Assembly: GCA_012270975.1 (NCBI GenBank)
Contig: JAAXHH010000013.1
Span: 1 to 64,000, forward strand
DNA length: 64,000 nt
Source of the DNA: Candidatus Latescibacterota bacterium
GTDB lineage: Bacteria; JAAXHH01
Direction of reading: 5' to 3'
Both the position numbers and the translations under genes were made by a program. Position 1 is the stretch's first letter; each line of letters starts with the position of its first letter. Positions 35,225 through 44,182 of this stretch are shown piece by piece. The notes beneath the pieces are model-generated. The model was not told the DNA's origin and searched no databases. It saw only the letters and a list, made by a program, of their open reading frames with translations.

Positions 35225-36154
35225 TCAGAAGATCTCGACGGTCACGTACCTGCTGGGATTGGATCTCAAATCAACGACGAGTTCGTCGAGGTTGGTCATC
35301 AGGCGGTCCATTTTGCCAGCCACGCGGACTGCGTCTTCGTACAGCCTGTCGTCCTGAAGCAGCTTCCCAATCGTACCCTCGCCCCGGTCCAATCGCGTGA
35401 GGATATTTTCGAGCGCCGTGGACGTGCTCTGCAGTTCGTCCATCATGGCGCTCAACCGGCCCGAAGTGCTTTCCAGGTTGTCCAGCGTGCTCGACACCTT
35501 TGCCCGCTCGGTTTCGCTCAGGTCCTTCACGTTGCTCACCAGCGAGTCCATGTTCGCCACGACCTGGTTGATCTGGACGCTTTCCCGTTTCAGGGTATTC
35601 CGCAGTTCCACGGTCAGGTCGTAAACACCGGCAATACTGCTCTTGATCGACTTGTCCCGTTCGGGGTCCAGGAGGATGTTGGCGTTCTTGAGCAGGTCGC
35701 GCATGTTCAGGGTGACGGAATCGACCTGCGTGAACATGTCGGAGATCCCAGGCGCGGCCGTGCCCTCGATCGTGCCGCCCGGTTGCACCATCACCGTGCT
35801 GACGCCCTTGCGGATGTTGATGGATTTCTCGCCCATGACGCTGCGCGAAATCACCTCCACCTGCGAGTCCTCGGGGATCTCGAAGGGCTCGTCGACACGC
35901 AGGGTGACGATGGGCGACATGTCGTCGAGCGTCACGGCTTCCACCTTGCCGACACGCACGCCGCCCACGAGGATCGGGTCGGAGGACTTGACCCCGACGG
36001 CGCTGCTCAGGCGCACGTCGACGAGATAGGTATCCCCCGTTACCCGCCACTCTTTCAGATAGAAGAGGCCCCAGACGAAAATGATGATCGCCAAGAGAAA
36101 GACCATGCCCAATTTCGCCTCGTCGGGCAGCAGGCTGTTTTTAGTGTACGTCAC
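35225..36154 (-). CDS. mlaD: MlaD-like MCE-family lipid transport protein, GTG start
   Basis: A periplasmic, membrane-anchored substrate-binding component of the phospholipid transporter between outer and inner membranes. Starting from GTG at 36154 (M-T-Y-T-K-N) gives 309 residues: one transmembrane helix (about 16-35), the MCE domain (G-V-K-S-S-D-P-I-L-V-G-G-V-R-V-G-K-V), and an extended coiled coil/helical tail (120-300) with repeated L-E-S-T/L-Q-S-T segments. Such long tails form needle-like barrels in related MCE proteins. A start at 36220 would overlap mlaE by about 50 bp, so it is rejected. It lies 14 bp after mlaE. The ATPase (MlaF) that normally accompanies it is absent nearby. Confidence 0.88.
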   Translation of the reverse strand: MTYTKNSLLPDEAKLGMVFLLAIIIFVWGLFYLKEWRVTGDTYLVDVRLSSAVGVKSSDPILVGGVRVGKVEAVTLDDMSPIVTLRVDEPFEIPEDSQVEVISRSVMGEKSINIRKGVSTVMVQPGGTIEGTAAPGISDMFTQVDSVTLNMRDLLKNANILLDPERDKSIKSSIAGVYDLTVELRNTLKRESVQINQVVANMDSLVSNVKDLSETERAKVSSTLDNLESTSGRLSAMMDELQSTSTALENILTRLDRGEGTIGKLLQDDRLYEDAVRVAGKMDRLMTNLDELVVDLRSNPSRYVTVEIF

Positions 36155-36168
36155 GTCGCACCCCCGGT

Positions 36169-36945
36169 TTACAGTATCGTCCTGGCCAGAATATAGTCCA
36201 GGCAAAGGATCAGTATGCACGAAACCACCACGGTGTTGGTGGTCGCCTTGCCCACGCCTTCCGCGCCCGAACCCGGCTTCACCTTGAAACCCTGGTAACA
36301 GGCGACCGTGGTGATCGTTATCCCGAAGCAGAAGGCCTTCGACAGCCCGAAGAAGGCGTCCTTGGTCCGGAAGAACTCCCGCATCCCCCGTTCGAAGTCG
36401 GGGATGCTCACCTGCATCCGGTCAAGCGCCGCGACCATGCCTGAAAGCGTGCCGATCAGGTCGGCGAAGACCACGAGGACCGGCAGCATGAACATGCCCG
36501 CGATGATGCGGGGGATCGCCAGGTAGACGATGGGGTTCATGGCCATCACCTCGTAGGCGTCGATCTGCTCGGTCACCCGCATGGTGCCGAGCTCCGCCGC
36601 GATGGTGGCGCCCACCCGTCCCGACAGCACCAGGGCGCCCAGCACCGGCGCGAGTTCGAGGACCACCGATGACAGGACGACGCTGCCCACCAGGTAGGCG
36701 GGCACGTATCCCTGGAACTGGTACCCGGTCTGCACCGCGGTCACCAGGCCGGCGAAGAAGGCGATGATCAGGACGATCGGCATGGAGTGGATGCCGATCT
36801 CGAACATCTGGTGGACCATCAATCCCCAGTACGTCCGGATCTTCGGCAGGTTCCGGACGACTTCGACCATCATCATGCCGAAGTCGCCGATATTCGCCAG
36901 CGCCCAGAGGACGCGTCTGCCGAGGAAGGAGAGGAAAGCAGTCAT
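36169..36945 (-). CDS. mlaE: MlaE-like phospholipid ABC permease
   Basis: An integral membrane permease of the MlaE/TrgD family, 258 residues. It shows five or six hydrophobic segments, the Q-T-G-Y-Q-F-Q-G-Y region, G-R-V-G-A-T-I-A-A-E-L-G-T-M-R-V-T-E-Q-I-D-A (the family signature) and the closing G-A-E-G-V-G-K-A-T-T-N-T-V-V-V-S-C-I. It would carry phospholipid together with MlaD, energised by MlaF. No mlaF lies between or next to them; the ATPase may be encoded elsewhere. It is read 46 bp after hppA. Confidence 0.93.
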   Translation of the reverse strand: MTAFLSFLGRRVLWALANIGDFGMMMVEVVRNLPKIRTYWGLMVHQMFEIGIHSMPIVLIIAFFAGLVTAVQTGYQFQGYVPAYLVGSVVLSSVVLELAPVLGALVLSGRVGATIAAELGTMRVTEQIDAYEVMAMNPIVYLAIPRIIAGMFMLPVLVVFADLIGTLSGMVAALDRMQVSIPDFERGMREFFRTKDAFFGLSKAFCFGITITTVACYQGFKVKPGSGAEGVGKATTNTVVVSCILILCLDYILARTIL

Positions 36946-36991
36946 AGTCGGCTAAAGGGCCACGCGGCTACAGGACAACGCGGCCAAGCGG

Positions 36992-39148
36992 CTACAGGGC
37001 GATAAGCGGGGCGATGACCAGGGAAACCACCGACATCAGCTTGATCAGGATGTTGAGCGAAGGACCGGACGTGTCCTTGAAGGGATCGCCTACGGTATCG
37101 CCCACGACGGCGGCCTTGTGAGCCTCCGAGCCTTTCTCGTACCGCACCCCGTCGATGGTAAGCCCCTCTTCGATCATCTTCTTCGCGTTGTCCCATGCCC
37201 CGCCCGCGTTGGCCTGGAAGATGGCCATCAGAACGCCGCATACGGTGACGCCGGCCAGCAGGCCGCCGAGCGTCTCCGGGCCGAAGACGAAACCCACGAC
37301 TACGGGCGTCAGAACGGCCAGCAGGCCGGGAAGGACCATGCGGCGAATGGCCGCCTTGGTGGAGATCTCCACGCACCGGGCGTACTCCGGCTTGCCGCTC
37401 GCCGCCTCGAAGACGTCCCGGTCCTCCTGGGTCCAGTCCCCTTCGTCCACCCCGTCGTTCTTCTTCATCACCGACAGTGCGGCCTTGAGCTCCGGGATGG
37501 CGTTGAACTGGCGCCGGACCTCCTCGATCATGGCCATGGCCGCCTGTCCCACGGCGTTCATGGCGAGGGCGGAGAAGAGGAAGGGCAGCATGCCGCCCAC
37601 GAAGAGTCCCGCCATGACACGGGGATTGGCGATGTCGATGCTCGAAATGCCCACCTGCACCATGTAGGCCGCGAAGAGCGCCAGCGCGGTCAGGGCCGCG
37701 GAGCCGATGGCGAAACCCTTGCCGATGGCCGCGGTCGTGTTGCCCACCGCGTCGAGCTTGTCGGTTCGCTGGCGGACCTCGGGCGGAAGCTCCGCCATCT
37801 CGGCCACGCCGCCCGCGTTGTCGGAAATGGGACCGTAGGCGTCCACCGCCAGCTGGATCCCCGTGTTGGACAGCATGCCCAGGGCTGCCATGGCGATCCC
37901 GTACAGTCCGGCGAAATAGTAAGCGCCCATGATGCCCGCGGCGATGATCAGGATGGGAATGGCCGTGGACCGCATGCCGATGCCCAGTCCGGCGATGATG
38001 TTGGTCGCCGTGCCCGTCACGGACTGCCGCGAAATGGACGTGACCGGACCGGTATGAGTGCCCGTGTAGTGTTCGGTGATCAGGCCGATGCCCAGGCCGG
38101 CCAGCAGGCCGATCGTAGCCGCGATGAAGACGCCCAGGCTGGTGTAGGTCTCCCCGCCCAGGGTGAAGTCGCCGGGCAGGAGGTAGTCGATAAGCAGGTA
38201 CATGACGGCGACCATGATGGCGGAGGAGCCGAATTCGCCCTTGTTCAGGCCGGACTGGGGATTGCCGCCCTCCTTGACCGATACCATGAAGGTGCCGAGG
38301 ATCGAGATGATGATGCCCGCGCCCGCGATGATCAGGGGCAGGGTGATGAAGACCGGATCGTATACGCCCGCGACGAGGATGCCGGCGCCCAGCACCATGG
38401 AGCCGAGGATGGAGCCCACGTAGGATTCGAAGAGGTCGGCGCCCATGCCGGCCACGTCGCCCACGTTGTCTCCCACGTTGTCGGCGATGGAGGCCGGATT
38501 AAGGGGATGGTCCTCGGGAATCCCCGCCTCCACCTTGCCCACCAGGTCGGCGCCCACGTCGGCCGCCTTGGTGTAGATGCCCCCGCCCACGCGGGCGAAG
38601 AGGGCGATCGACGAAGCGCCCAGCGAAAAGCCGGAAATGACGTTCAGCACCCGGCCGATGCCGGACTCGTCAATGCCGAAGAGGCCCGTGTAGAGAATGA
38701 ACAGGCCGCCGAGCCCCAGGACGCCCAGGCCCACCACGTTCAGTCCCATGACCGACCCGCCGGCGAATGCCACGTTCAGCGCCCGGGCCAGTCCGGTCCG
38801 TGCCGCGTGGGTCGTCCGCGTGTTGGCCCGTACGGCCACGCGCATGCCCAGGAAGCCGGCCAGGCCCGAAGCCAGCGCGCCGGTGACGAAGGACAGGGCG
38901 ATGAGGGCGCTGGACTCGACCTTGCCCATGTTCGCCACGGCCAGCAGCGCGGCCACGACCACGACGAAAATCGCCAGAACACGGTACTCCGCCTTGAGGA
39001 AGGCCATGGCGCCCTCGGAAATGCTGGCGCCAATGGACTTCATCTTGTCCGTTCCCTCATCCTGTCCGTTTATCCAGGCCGTCCTCCAGATGGCGTAAAT
39101 CAATCCCAGCAGACCCGCGCCGATCACACCGTACATCAACTCGTTCAT
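36992..39148 (-). CDS. hppA: Membrane-bound ion-pumping pyrophosphatase, K+-dependent type
   Basis: A 718-residue polytopic enzyme that couples pyrophosphate hydrolysis to export of H+ (or Na+). Visible are the catalytic loop [11 protein letters not shown], the acidic motif [21 protein letters not shown], and the second acidic loop at the C-terminus [15 protein letters not shown]. The segment [10 protein letters not shown] has Ala where K+-independent enzymes have Lys, so it should need K+. Whether it pumps H+ or Na+ is not decided by this. The ATG at 39148 is preceded by an inverted repeat at 39185-39206. Confidence 0.95.
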   Translation of the reverse strand: MNELMYGVIGAGLLGLIYAIWRTAWINGQDEGTDKMKSIGASISEGAMAFLKAEYRVLAIFVVVVAALLAVANMGKVESSALIALSFVTGALASGLAGFLGMRVAVRANTRTTHAARTGLARALNVAFAGGSVMGLNVVGLGVLGLGGLFILYTGLFGIDESGIGRVLNVISGFSLGASSIALFARVGGGIYTKAADVGADLVGKVEAGIPEDHPLNPASIADNVGDNVGDVAGMGADLFESYVGSILGSMVLGAGILVAGVYDPVFITLPLIIAGAGIIISILGTFMVSVKEGGNPQSGLNKGEFGSSAIMVAVMYLLIDYLLPGDFTLGGETYTSLGVFIAATIGLLAGLGIGLITEHYTGTHTGPVTSISRQSVTGTATNIIAGLGIGMRSTAIPILIIAAGIMGAYYFAGLYGIAMAALGMLSNTGIQLAVDAYGPISDNAGGVAEMAELPPEVRQRTDKLDAVGNTTAAIGKGFAIGSAALTALALFAAYMVQVGISSIDIANPRVMAGLFVGGMLPFLFSALAMNAVGQAAMAMIEEVRRQFNAIPELKAALSVMKKNDGVDEGDWTQEDRDVFEAASGKPEYARCVEISTKAAIRRMVLPGLLAVLTPVVVGFVFGPETLGGLLAGVTVCGVLMAIFQANAGGAWDNAKKMIEEGLTIDGVRYEKGSEAHKAAVVGDTVGDPFKDTSGPSLNILIKLMSVVSLVIAPLIAL

Positions 39149-39184
39149 ATCCCGAAACCTTCTCCCTTGAAATCGATCTCCCCT

Positions 39185-39206
39185 GAATAACGCACACCCG
39201 TTATTC
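39185..39206. promoter_or_regulatory. Inverted repeat in hppA leader
   Basis: GAATAAC (39185-39191) and GTTATTC (39200-39206) with an 8-nt loop, 37 bp upstream of the hppA ATG. A protein operator or RNA hairpin; the sequence alone does not tell which. Confidence 0.35.
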
Positions 39207-39243
39207 TGTCGTCAGATGAATGTAATGCGAACGTCCACACACA

Positions 39244-39272
39244 CAGAGGGCGGGTCTGGAACCCGCCCTCTG
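39244..39272 (-). terminator. Strong hairpin downstream of tonB
   Basis: A perfect 12-bp stem CAGAGGGCGGGT/ACCCGCCCTCTG (39244-39255, 39261-39272) with a 5-nt loop, 66 bp beyond the tonB stop on the minus strand. It is followed by TGTGTGTG rather than a T-run, so termination may be imperfect or factor-assisted. It separates the TonB operon from hppA. Confidence 0.6.
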
Positions 39273-39338
39273 TTCTACCAAAACTGCCAGAAGGTATGCG
39301 CCGCGACGACAACCCGGTGGCGACGCTGAAAACCGGCC

Positions 39339-40079
39339 TCAGCGTAATCTGAACACCACGGACTGCGCAACCCAGACGGCCACCGGCCGGTTATTCTGGA
39401 TCGCGGGCGTGTAGATCGTCCGCCTGATTGCTTCGATCGCCGCTTCATCCAGGCCGGCGCCAACGCCTCTTGCGAGTATCGTTTCTCGAACCCTGCCTTC
39501 CTTGTCGACCAGGATCCTGACGATCACCGTGCCCTCTATACCTGCCTTGCGAGCAAGTTCCGGGTATTCGGGCGAGATCGGCGTGGTTGGCTGGGGGCCG
39601 ACCTCAAAGGGTATAAACGCATCGGGCGGCGGCAGCGCCTCATCCTCTATGGCGATGTTTTCTTCTTCCGGCGCCTCGATGATGATATTCTCTTCCTCGA
39701 TATCCTGGATCACCGGCGCGATGCTCTGGCTCATCTCGGTCTGCGTGGCGATCGTCATCTCCGCGGATACTTCGGCGTCATCCACGGGTTCCGGGATGCC
39801 GATCACCGGCCGGGAAGGCGCCTCCACCGGTACCTCCGGCATTTCCGGTGCGTCGGTGAGCGCCGGCGGCGGCCCCAGGTCGGCATACGTCACGATCGTA
39901 GTCGCGTACTGCCGGTTCATCTCCTGGAGATACCAGACGGTCCAGTAGGTACCCAGCGCAATCATGTGAATGATGATGGCTGCGAGGATGCCCCGTTTGG
40001 CGTTCCTCTGGTAGAAGAACTTGATGGGGGATTCTTTCTTCAGAGGAAAATGTTCGACGCTGAGCAGCGATCCGATCAT
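39339..40079 (-). CDS. tonB: TonB-family energy transducer
   Basis: An inner-membrane protein with an N-terminal helix (about 28-50, G-I-L-A-A-I-I-I-H-M-I-A-L) that contacts ExbB/ExbD, a long acidic Pro/Glu linker (60-155; E-A-P-E-E-E-N-I-A-I-E-D) and a C-terminal TonB domain (Y-P-E-L-A-R-K-A-G-I-E-G-T-V-I-V-R-I-L-V-D). The linker is acidic rather than the lysine-rich type of E. coli TonB, which is common in non-proteobacteria. Its start overlaps the upstream exbD stop by ATGA. It is last in the operon and followed by a hairpin. Confidence 0.93.
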   Translation of the reverse strand: MIGSLLSVEHFPLKKESPIKFFYQRNAKRGILAAIIIHMIALGTYWTVWYLQEMNRQYATTIVTYADLGPPPALTDAPEMPEVPVEAPSRPVIGIPEPVDDAEVSAEMTIATQTEMSQSIAPVIQDIEEENIIIEAPEEENIAIEDEALPPPDAFIPFEVGPQPTTPISPEYPELARKAGIEGTVIVRILVDKEGRVRETILARGVGAGLDEAAIEAIRRTIYTPAIQNNRPVAVWVAQSVVFRLR

Positions 40080-40594
40080 GAGCCAAACACCTCCTCGTAC
40101 TTATCCTGCTCCAGAACCGTAATACTGAAACGGTCGATGGCGCCCAACTGAAGTTCGTCCATGACGTTGACCATCTGCTCGTAGGGACTCGTGCGCTGTA
40201 TCATCACCAGGGTCACCAGCTTGGATTCGCCGTCATGCTCTTCGGCGTTCTCCGCTTCCTTCTCCTTGATGAAATCCTGGACATCATCCAGCGTAAGCAG
40301 TTCCGGCGTCATGTCCCTGCCGATCTGCCAGAACATGCGATCATCGTCCAGCATGTAGATCAGCAGCACGTTCGATTCCGCGATCTCGACCTTGTCGTCC
40401 TTGTCGGGCGGAATGTTGAGCTCCATGGTCTGCGGCGCTCTGAACACCGTGGTGACCATAAAGAAGATGAGCAGGAGGAATGCGATGTCCACCATGGGCG
40501 TCATGTCGATGAAAATCTGGTCGCGCGGCTTTTTCTTCTTAGCGCCTTCCTTCTTCCTGTCGCTGGCTTTCTGAGTGCCCTGGACAGCTGCCAT
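40076..40594 (-). CDS. exbD: ExbD/TolR-family biopolymer transport protein (second copy)
   Basis: A 172-residue inner-membrane protein: one transmembrane helix (I-D-M-T-P-M-V-D-I-A-F-L-L-L-I-F-F-M) containing the conserved proton-channel Asp, and a periplasmic domain. A basic Lys-rich N-terminal tail (K-K-E-G-A-K-K-K-K-P-R-D) faces the cytoplasm. The periplasmic part differs from the first copy, so they are not a recent duplication and probably form heteromeric stators. It lies 6 bp after the first exbD and is coupled to tonB. Confidence 0.93.
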   Translation of the reverse strand: MAAVQGTQKASDRKKEGAKKKKPRDQIFIDMTPMVDIAFLLLIFFMVTTVFRAPQTMELNIPPDKDDKVEIAESNVLLIYMLDDDRMFWQIGRDMTPELLTLDDVQDFIKEKEAENAEEHDGESKLVTLVMIQRTSPYEQMVNVMDELQLGAIDRFSITVLEQDKYEEVFGS

Positions 40595-40600
40595 GTGTCA

Positions 40601-41089
40601 TCACCTCCTTACCAGGTCGTGGTTGACCGGCCTCAGGCTGGTGGGCTCGTCGTCGGACGACGAGCCGCCGTCGTCCTCGAAGTTGGTCACCAGGTTGAAC
40701 CGGGTATTGTTCGTTTTCTGGAGAATTTCCATCATGTCGCTGATAACGCCAAACTCGGCATCCTTGTGCGCCTTGATGGCGATACGCAGCCTGGGATTGC
40801 GGATACGCGCTTCCACCAGCGCCTTCTCCATTTCGGACATCTCGATCGATACCTCGGGCTGGGGTTCCAGCCGCCAGAACATCTGGTTTTCGGGTTTTGG
40901 ACCGACCGTCAGAATCACGACGTCCGATTCAGGCAGCTTGATCACCGAATGCGATTCCGGCAAAAGAATGGGGATCGATTCCGGTGCCTTGAACTGGGTC
41001 GTCGCCATGAAGAAGATGAGCAGCAGGAAGGCGATATCCACCATAGGGGTCATGTCGATCATGACCGGCTTGTGTTTTCCGTGCGCCAT
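40601..41089 (-). CDS. exbD: ExbD/TolR-family biopolymer transport protein (first copy)
   Basis: A 162-residue ExbD with the same helix motif I-D-M-T-P-M-V-D-I-A-F-L-L-L-I-F-F-M and a periplasmic domain (K-L-P-E-S-D-V-V-I-L onward). The C-terminus ends in a Ser/Asp-rich stretch. Together with ExbB it forms the proton-driven motor that powers TonB. Two exbD genes in tandem are usual in Bacteroidetes/FCB-like TonB operons. Confidence 0.93.
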   Translation of the reverse strand: MAHGKHKPVMIDMTPMVDIAFLLLIFFMATTQFKAPESIPILLPESHSVIKLPESDVVILTVGPKPENQMFWRLEPQPEVSIEMSEMEKALVEARIRNPRLRIAIKAHKDAEFGVISDMMEILQKTNNTRFNLVTNFEDDGGSSSDDEPTSLRPVNHDLVRR

Positions 41090-41115
41090 ATCTCAGACTC
41101 CTTAATGCCGCCCGA

Positions 41116-41832
41116 TTAGGCCCGGCCGGTAAGAATGGCCAGGACTTCCTGTGCCACTTCGTCGACGGCGTAGGTGAACATGTCCACCTTGTTGACGAAG
41201 TAATTGTACGCGACGATACCCATGATGGCCGCGGCCAGTCCGCCCGCCGTGTTGATCAGCGCTTCCGAGATGCCGAGGGCGAGCTGAATGGCGTCCGGCG
41301 CACCTTCGTTGGCCATGGCGGCAAAGGCGCGGATCATGCCGATCGTCGTCCCGAGCAGCCCCACCAGGGTGGCGATGGTCGCGATGGTCTGCAGCGCGAT
41401 CAGGTTGCGTTCGAGCAACGGCGTCTCGAGGGCATTGGCTTCTTCGAAGGCCCGCTTGATCTCCTGCACCTGCCGGTCGCTCGTCAGGTTCTCATCGGCG
41501 ATGGTCTCGAAACGCTCGAGGCCTGCGCGCAGCACGTTCGCCATGGTGCCCTGCTGGGCATTGCACAGGTTGACCGCCCGGGTGATATCGTTGTTGCGTA
41601 TCGCGCCCATGGCGTCCTTGAGAAAGGCCACCTGCGACCGCTTCCCGCGGGCTTTCTTCAGCGTCAGCGACCGCTCGATGATGAAGGTGATATCCAGCAT
41701 GGTGAGCACCATGAGGCCGATTACCACCGGTCCGCCGTCCTTTACGAACTGTGGCAGAAAGTACTCGAAGATTATCCATGAAACTATAAAGCAAAGGACG
41801 ATAATGATCATGATAAAGGCGCCTGGCCGCAT
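41116..41832 (-). CDS. exbB: MotA/TolQ/ExbB-family proton channel protein
   Basis: A polytopic channel subunit, 238 residues: three membrane helices (about 5-40, 145-175, 195-225) with the conserved pore segments T-I-A-T-I-A-T-L-V-G-L-L-G-T-T-I-G-M-I and L-G-I-S-E-A-L-I-N-T-A-G-G-L-A-A-A-I. A cytoplasmic domain lies between helices 1 and 2. It is the first of the four motor genes. An AGGAG Shine-Dalgarno sits 8 nt before the ATG. Confidence 0.95.
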   Translation of the reverse strand: MRPGAFIMIIIVLCFIVSWIIFEYFLPQFVKDGGPVVIGLMVLTMLDITFIIERSLTLKKARGKRSQVAFLKDAMGAIRNNDITRAVNLCNAQQGTMANVLRAGLERFETIADENLTSDRQVQEIKRAFEEANALETPLLERNLIALQTIATIATLVGLLGTTIGMIRAFAAMANEGAPDAIQLALGISEALINTAGGLAAAIMGIVAYNYFVNKVDMFTYAVDEVAQEVLAILTGRA

Positions 41833-42107
41833 ATCAATTTCTCCTTAAACTTTGTTCTGGTACGATTGTGAACGGAATACTGAAACTATCATCTCACTGT
41901 TAGATCATCCCTGCCAGATAAACCGAAATACTACAGGATCTTAACGAGTCCTTTTAACTTCGGCGGGACAAACGCCTTTCTTGACCACCACCTTTCCATC
42001 CGTGTCCTGTGTGTCGCCTGTGAACAGGCTTTGGTAATGTTCCGAATGCCGGTTCTTCCCCAACACGCGCTACGCGCAGCGCGGCGGGCCGGTAATATGA
42101 CCGATTC

Positions 42108-44105
42108 TCAACCGCCCTGCAATTGCTCGTAGATCTCCCGCACGGTGTTCAACTGTTCCCGCGCCCTGCCATTGTTCGGATCCAGCTTCAGGCACTCCCT
42201 GTAATGGCGGATCGCCGGGCCGAGTTGTTGGGAATTCGTATAGGCCTGGGCGAGCAGGAGATGGTAGGAAGCCTCGTCCGGCTTCAACTCGATGGCCTTC
42301 CGGAGCCGGCCGATGGCACCGCCCCAGTCCTCGTTCATCACCCGGTCGAATCCAAGCCGGTAATAGGCTTCGTGATCGGTAGGATCGATTTCGAGCACGC
42401 GCTGAAACGTCGTGCGCGCATTCGAAAAGTCCTCTAGGATCAGGTATGCCGTACCCAGGAACTTCAACGGCTGGAGAATAGACTTCGGATCTTCCTCAGC
42501 CTCTTCGGACCTGAGGTTCAGGGCATGCATCAAGGCATCCCGGGCGACCGCGCCTTCACTGGCCACCAGCCCGGCGATACCCATGTTCAGAAAGGCCGTG
42601 TAGGACGTACTGTCGTGGGAGACCTTGGCGCGGTACATATCTATCGAAGCGGAGTAGATGGCTGGCCGCTGGTCGCGCTCCACGTCGCGCGCTTCGCCGT
42701 ATATCTCTCTGCCGAGATTATAGTACACATTGCTCAGCGTGAGTTTTGTCCGTTCGTTCTCCGCCGCCTGTATCGCCGGCTCCAGCACTGCTTTGACGGC
42801 CGTCACGGCCTGCCCGTATTGTCCCTGCTTGATGAACGAACGTCCGTAGTAGGCGTATGGATTCTGATCATTCGGATTGACCCTGATGGCCTCTTCGAGG
42901 TATGGAATGGCCTCCCCGTACTTCTCCTGGTCGAAATAGACCAGCGCCAGCTGGATGTAGGGCTTCTCCGACGAACCGTCCAGTTCAATGGACTTCTTCA
43001 GATTGACGATGCCTTCGTCGTACAGGCCCACCTCCGGCTGCGTCTGTACCCAGCCCAGGCTGAAATGCAACTCCGCGTTGTCCGCGTTCTGCATCAGGGC
43101 TTCCTTGTAGGCGTTGACCGCCTCTGTGTACATGCCTTCGGCCACCAGTCCGTCCCCCATGGGCAGATAGGCTTCAATCTTGCCCGGATCCAGCTCGACG
43201 GTCTTCATGTAATGCGGCACCGCCATTTTGATCCGTCTCGTCTTGTTGAGCGACTCGGCCAGCATGAAATAGGCCTCGGCGTTCGTATCGTCGAGGGCGA
43301 CGTACTTTTCCAACGGCTCGACGGCGAGGGGATACCGTTCGGCGACGTACTGGATGAACCCCTGCTGGAACCAGGCGTCTTTCAGGGTGGGATCAAGTTC
43401 CGTCGCTTTCCGGAATCCGGCGTAGGATTCGTTCCACTGCCGCGCCTTGAAATGCAACTGGCCGATCCGGTAGTGGGTCATGGCCGCGTCCGGGGAATCG
43501 GGCTGCATGGCGAGGGCCTGCCGGTAGTTGGTGATGGCCAGCCCCCAGACGTTCTGGGCCTCGTAGACGTCGCCCAGCCCCTGTACGTACAGCGGGTTCT
43601 GCGGGTCGATTCCACGCGCCCGTGTGAAGAGAACCATGGCGCTCTGCAGATCGTCCTGGGCAATGGCCAGCTGACCCTCGGAATAGAAGAACCTCGCGTC
43701 CTTCTCCTTGGTGCGCTTCAGACCTTCCCGGATCGACTTCTCCGCTTCCTCGAACTGGCCCTTTTCGATCTGCAGCAGGCTCAGTTCGAAACGGGCGTCG
43801 TGGTTTTTCTTCTGCTGGTCCACGGCGATGTCGAATTCGGACAGGGCTTCATCCGTGTGTCCCTGCCTTTTCAATGCCAGGCCGAGCAGGTAATGGGCGT
43901 CCGTATTTTTCTTCCCGTTGCTGAGCACGTCCCGGAGTATGGAAATGGCTTCGTCGTAATTCCCGCCGTCGTAGGCCGCCCGGGCGGCGCCCACGCTTTG
44001 CGCTTCCGCCGGCTCCGGCGCTCCGGCCATGCCGGCCAGCAACAGCACGCCCAGGGCGAGGAATACGCCGAGGCATTTCCCGCGGTACAATCCTGCGATC
44101 CACAT
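42108..44105 (-). CDS. Large periplasmic tetratricopeptide-repeat protein
   Basis: A 665-residue secreted TPR protein. Signal peptide: G-V-F-L-A-L-G-V-L-L-L-A-G-M-A-G-A-P-E-P-A-E-A-Q (about residues 12-36). At least ten TPR units follow, with the typical A-x-x-x-L-G/Y-x-x-A pattern, for example D-A-H-Y-L-L-G-L-A-L-K-R-Q-G-H-T-D-E-A and L-D-P-N-N-G-R-A. It lies between the PstS-like gene and exbB on one strand, so it probably scaffolds the TonB-linked complex in the periplasm. A 6-bp GC hairpin (42066-42083) follows the stop but has no T-run. The 275 bp to exbB contain nothing else I can identify. Confidence 0.88.
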   Translation of the reverse strand: MWIAGLYRGKCLGVFLALGVLLLAGMAGAPEPAEAQSVGAARAAYDGGNYDEAISILRDVLSNGKKNTDAHYLLGLALKRQGHTDEALSEFDIAVDQQKKNHDARFELSLLQIEKGQFEEAEKSIREGLKRTKEKDARFFYSEGQLAIAQDDLQSAMVLFTRARGIDPQNPLYVQGLGDVYEAQNVWGLAITNYRQALAMQPDSPDAAMTHYRIGQLHFKARQWNESYAGFRKATELDPTLKDAWFQQGFIQYVAERYPLAVEPLEKYVALDDTNAEAYFMLAESLNKTRRIKMAVPHYMKTVELDPGKIEAYLPMGDGLVAEGMYTEAVNAYKEALMQNADNAELHFSLGWVQTQPEVGLYDEGIVNLKKSIELDGSSEKPYIQLALVYFDQEKYGEAIPYLEEAIRVNPNDQNPYAYYGRSFIKQGQYGQAVTAVKAVLEPAIQAAENERTKLTLSNVYYNLGREIYGEARDVERDQRPAIYSASIDMYRAKVSHDSTSYTAFLNMGIAGLVASEGAVARDALMHALNLRSEEAEEDPKSILQPLKFLGTAYLILEDFSNARTTFQRVLEIDPTDHEAYYRLGFDRVMNEDWGGAIGRLRKAIELKPDEASYHLLLAQAYTNSQQLGPAIRHYRECLKLDPNNGRAREQLNTVREIYEQLQGG

Positions 44106-44182
44106 TATCGATTCCTCCTGTTTTCTAACGATTCAAGCGAAGAAGCCCAGGTCCGTGATGCGACGTGGCCGTCTTCGTTCAG

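Noticed and set aside
37118..39190. 690-residue plus-strand open frame opposite hppA, and similar long antisense frames elsewhere
   Set aside because: Shadow frames of GC-rich genes. The translation is His/Gln/Arg-rich without domain signals, while the minus-strand frames match known families end to end.
42066..42083. CGCGCT/AGCGCG hairpin after the TPR gene as terminator
   Set aside because: Only 6 bp and no T-run; transcription into exbB is expected because the genes act together.
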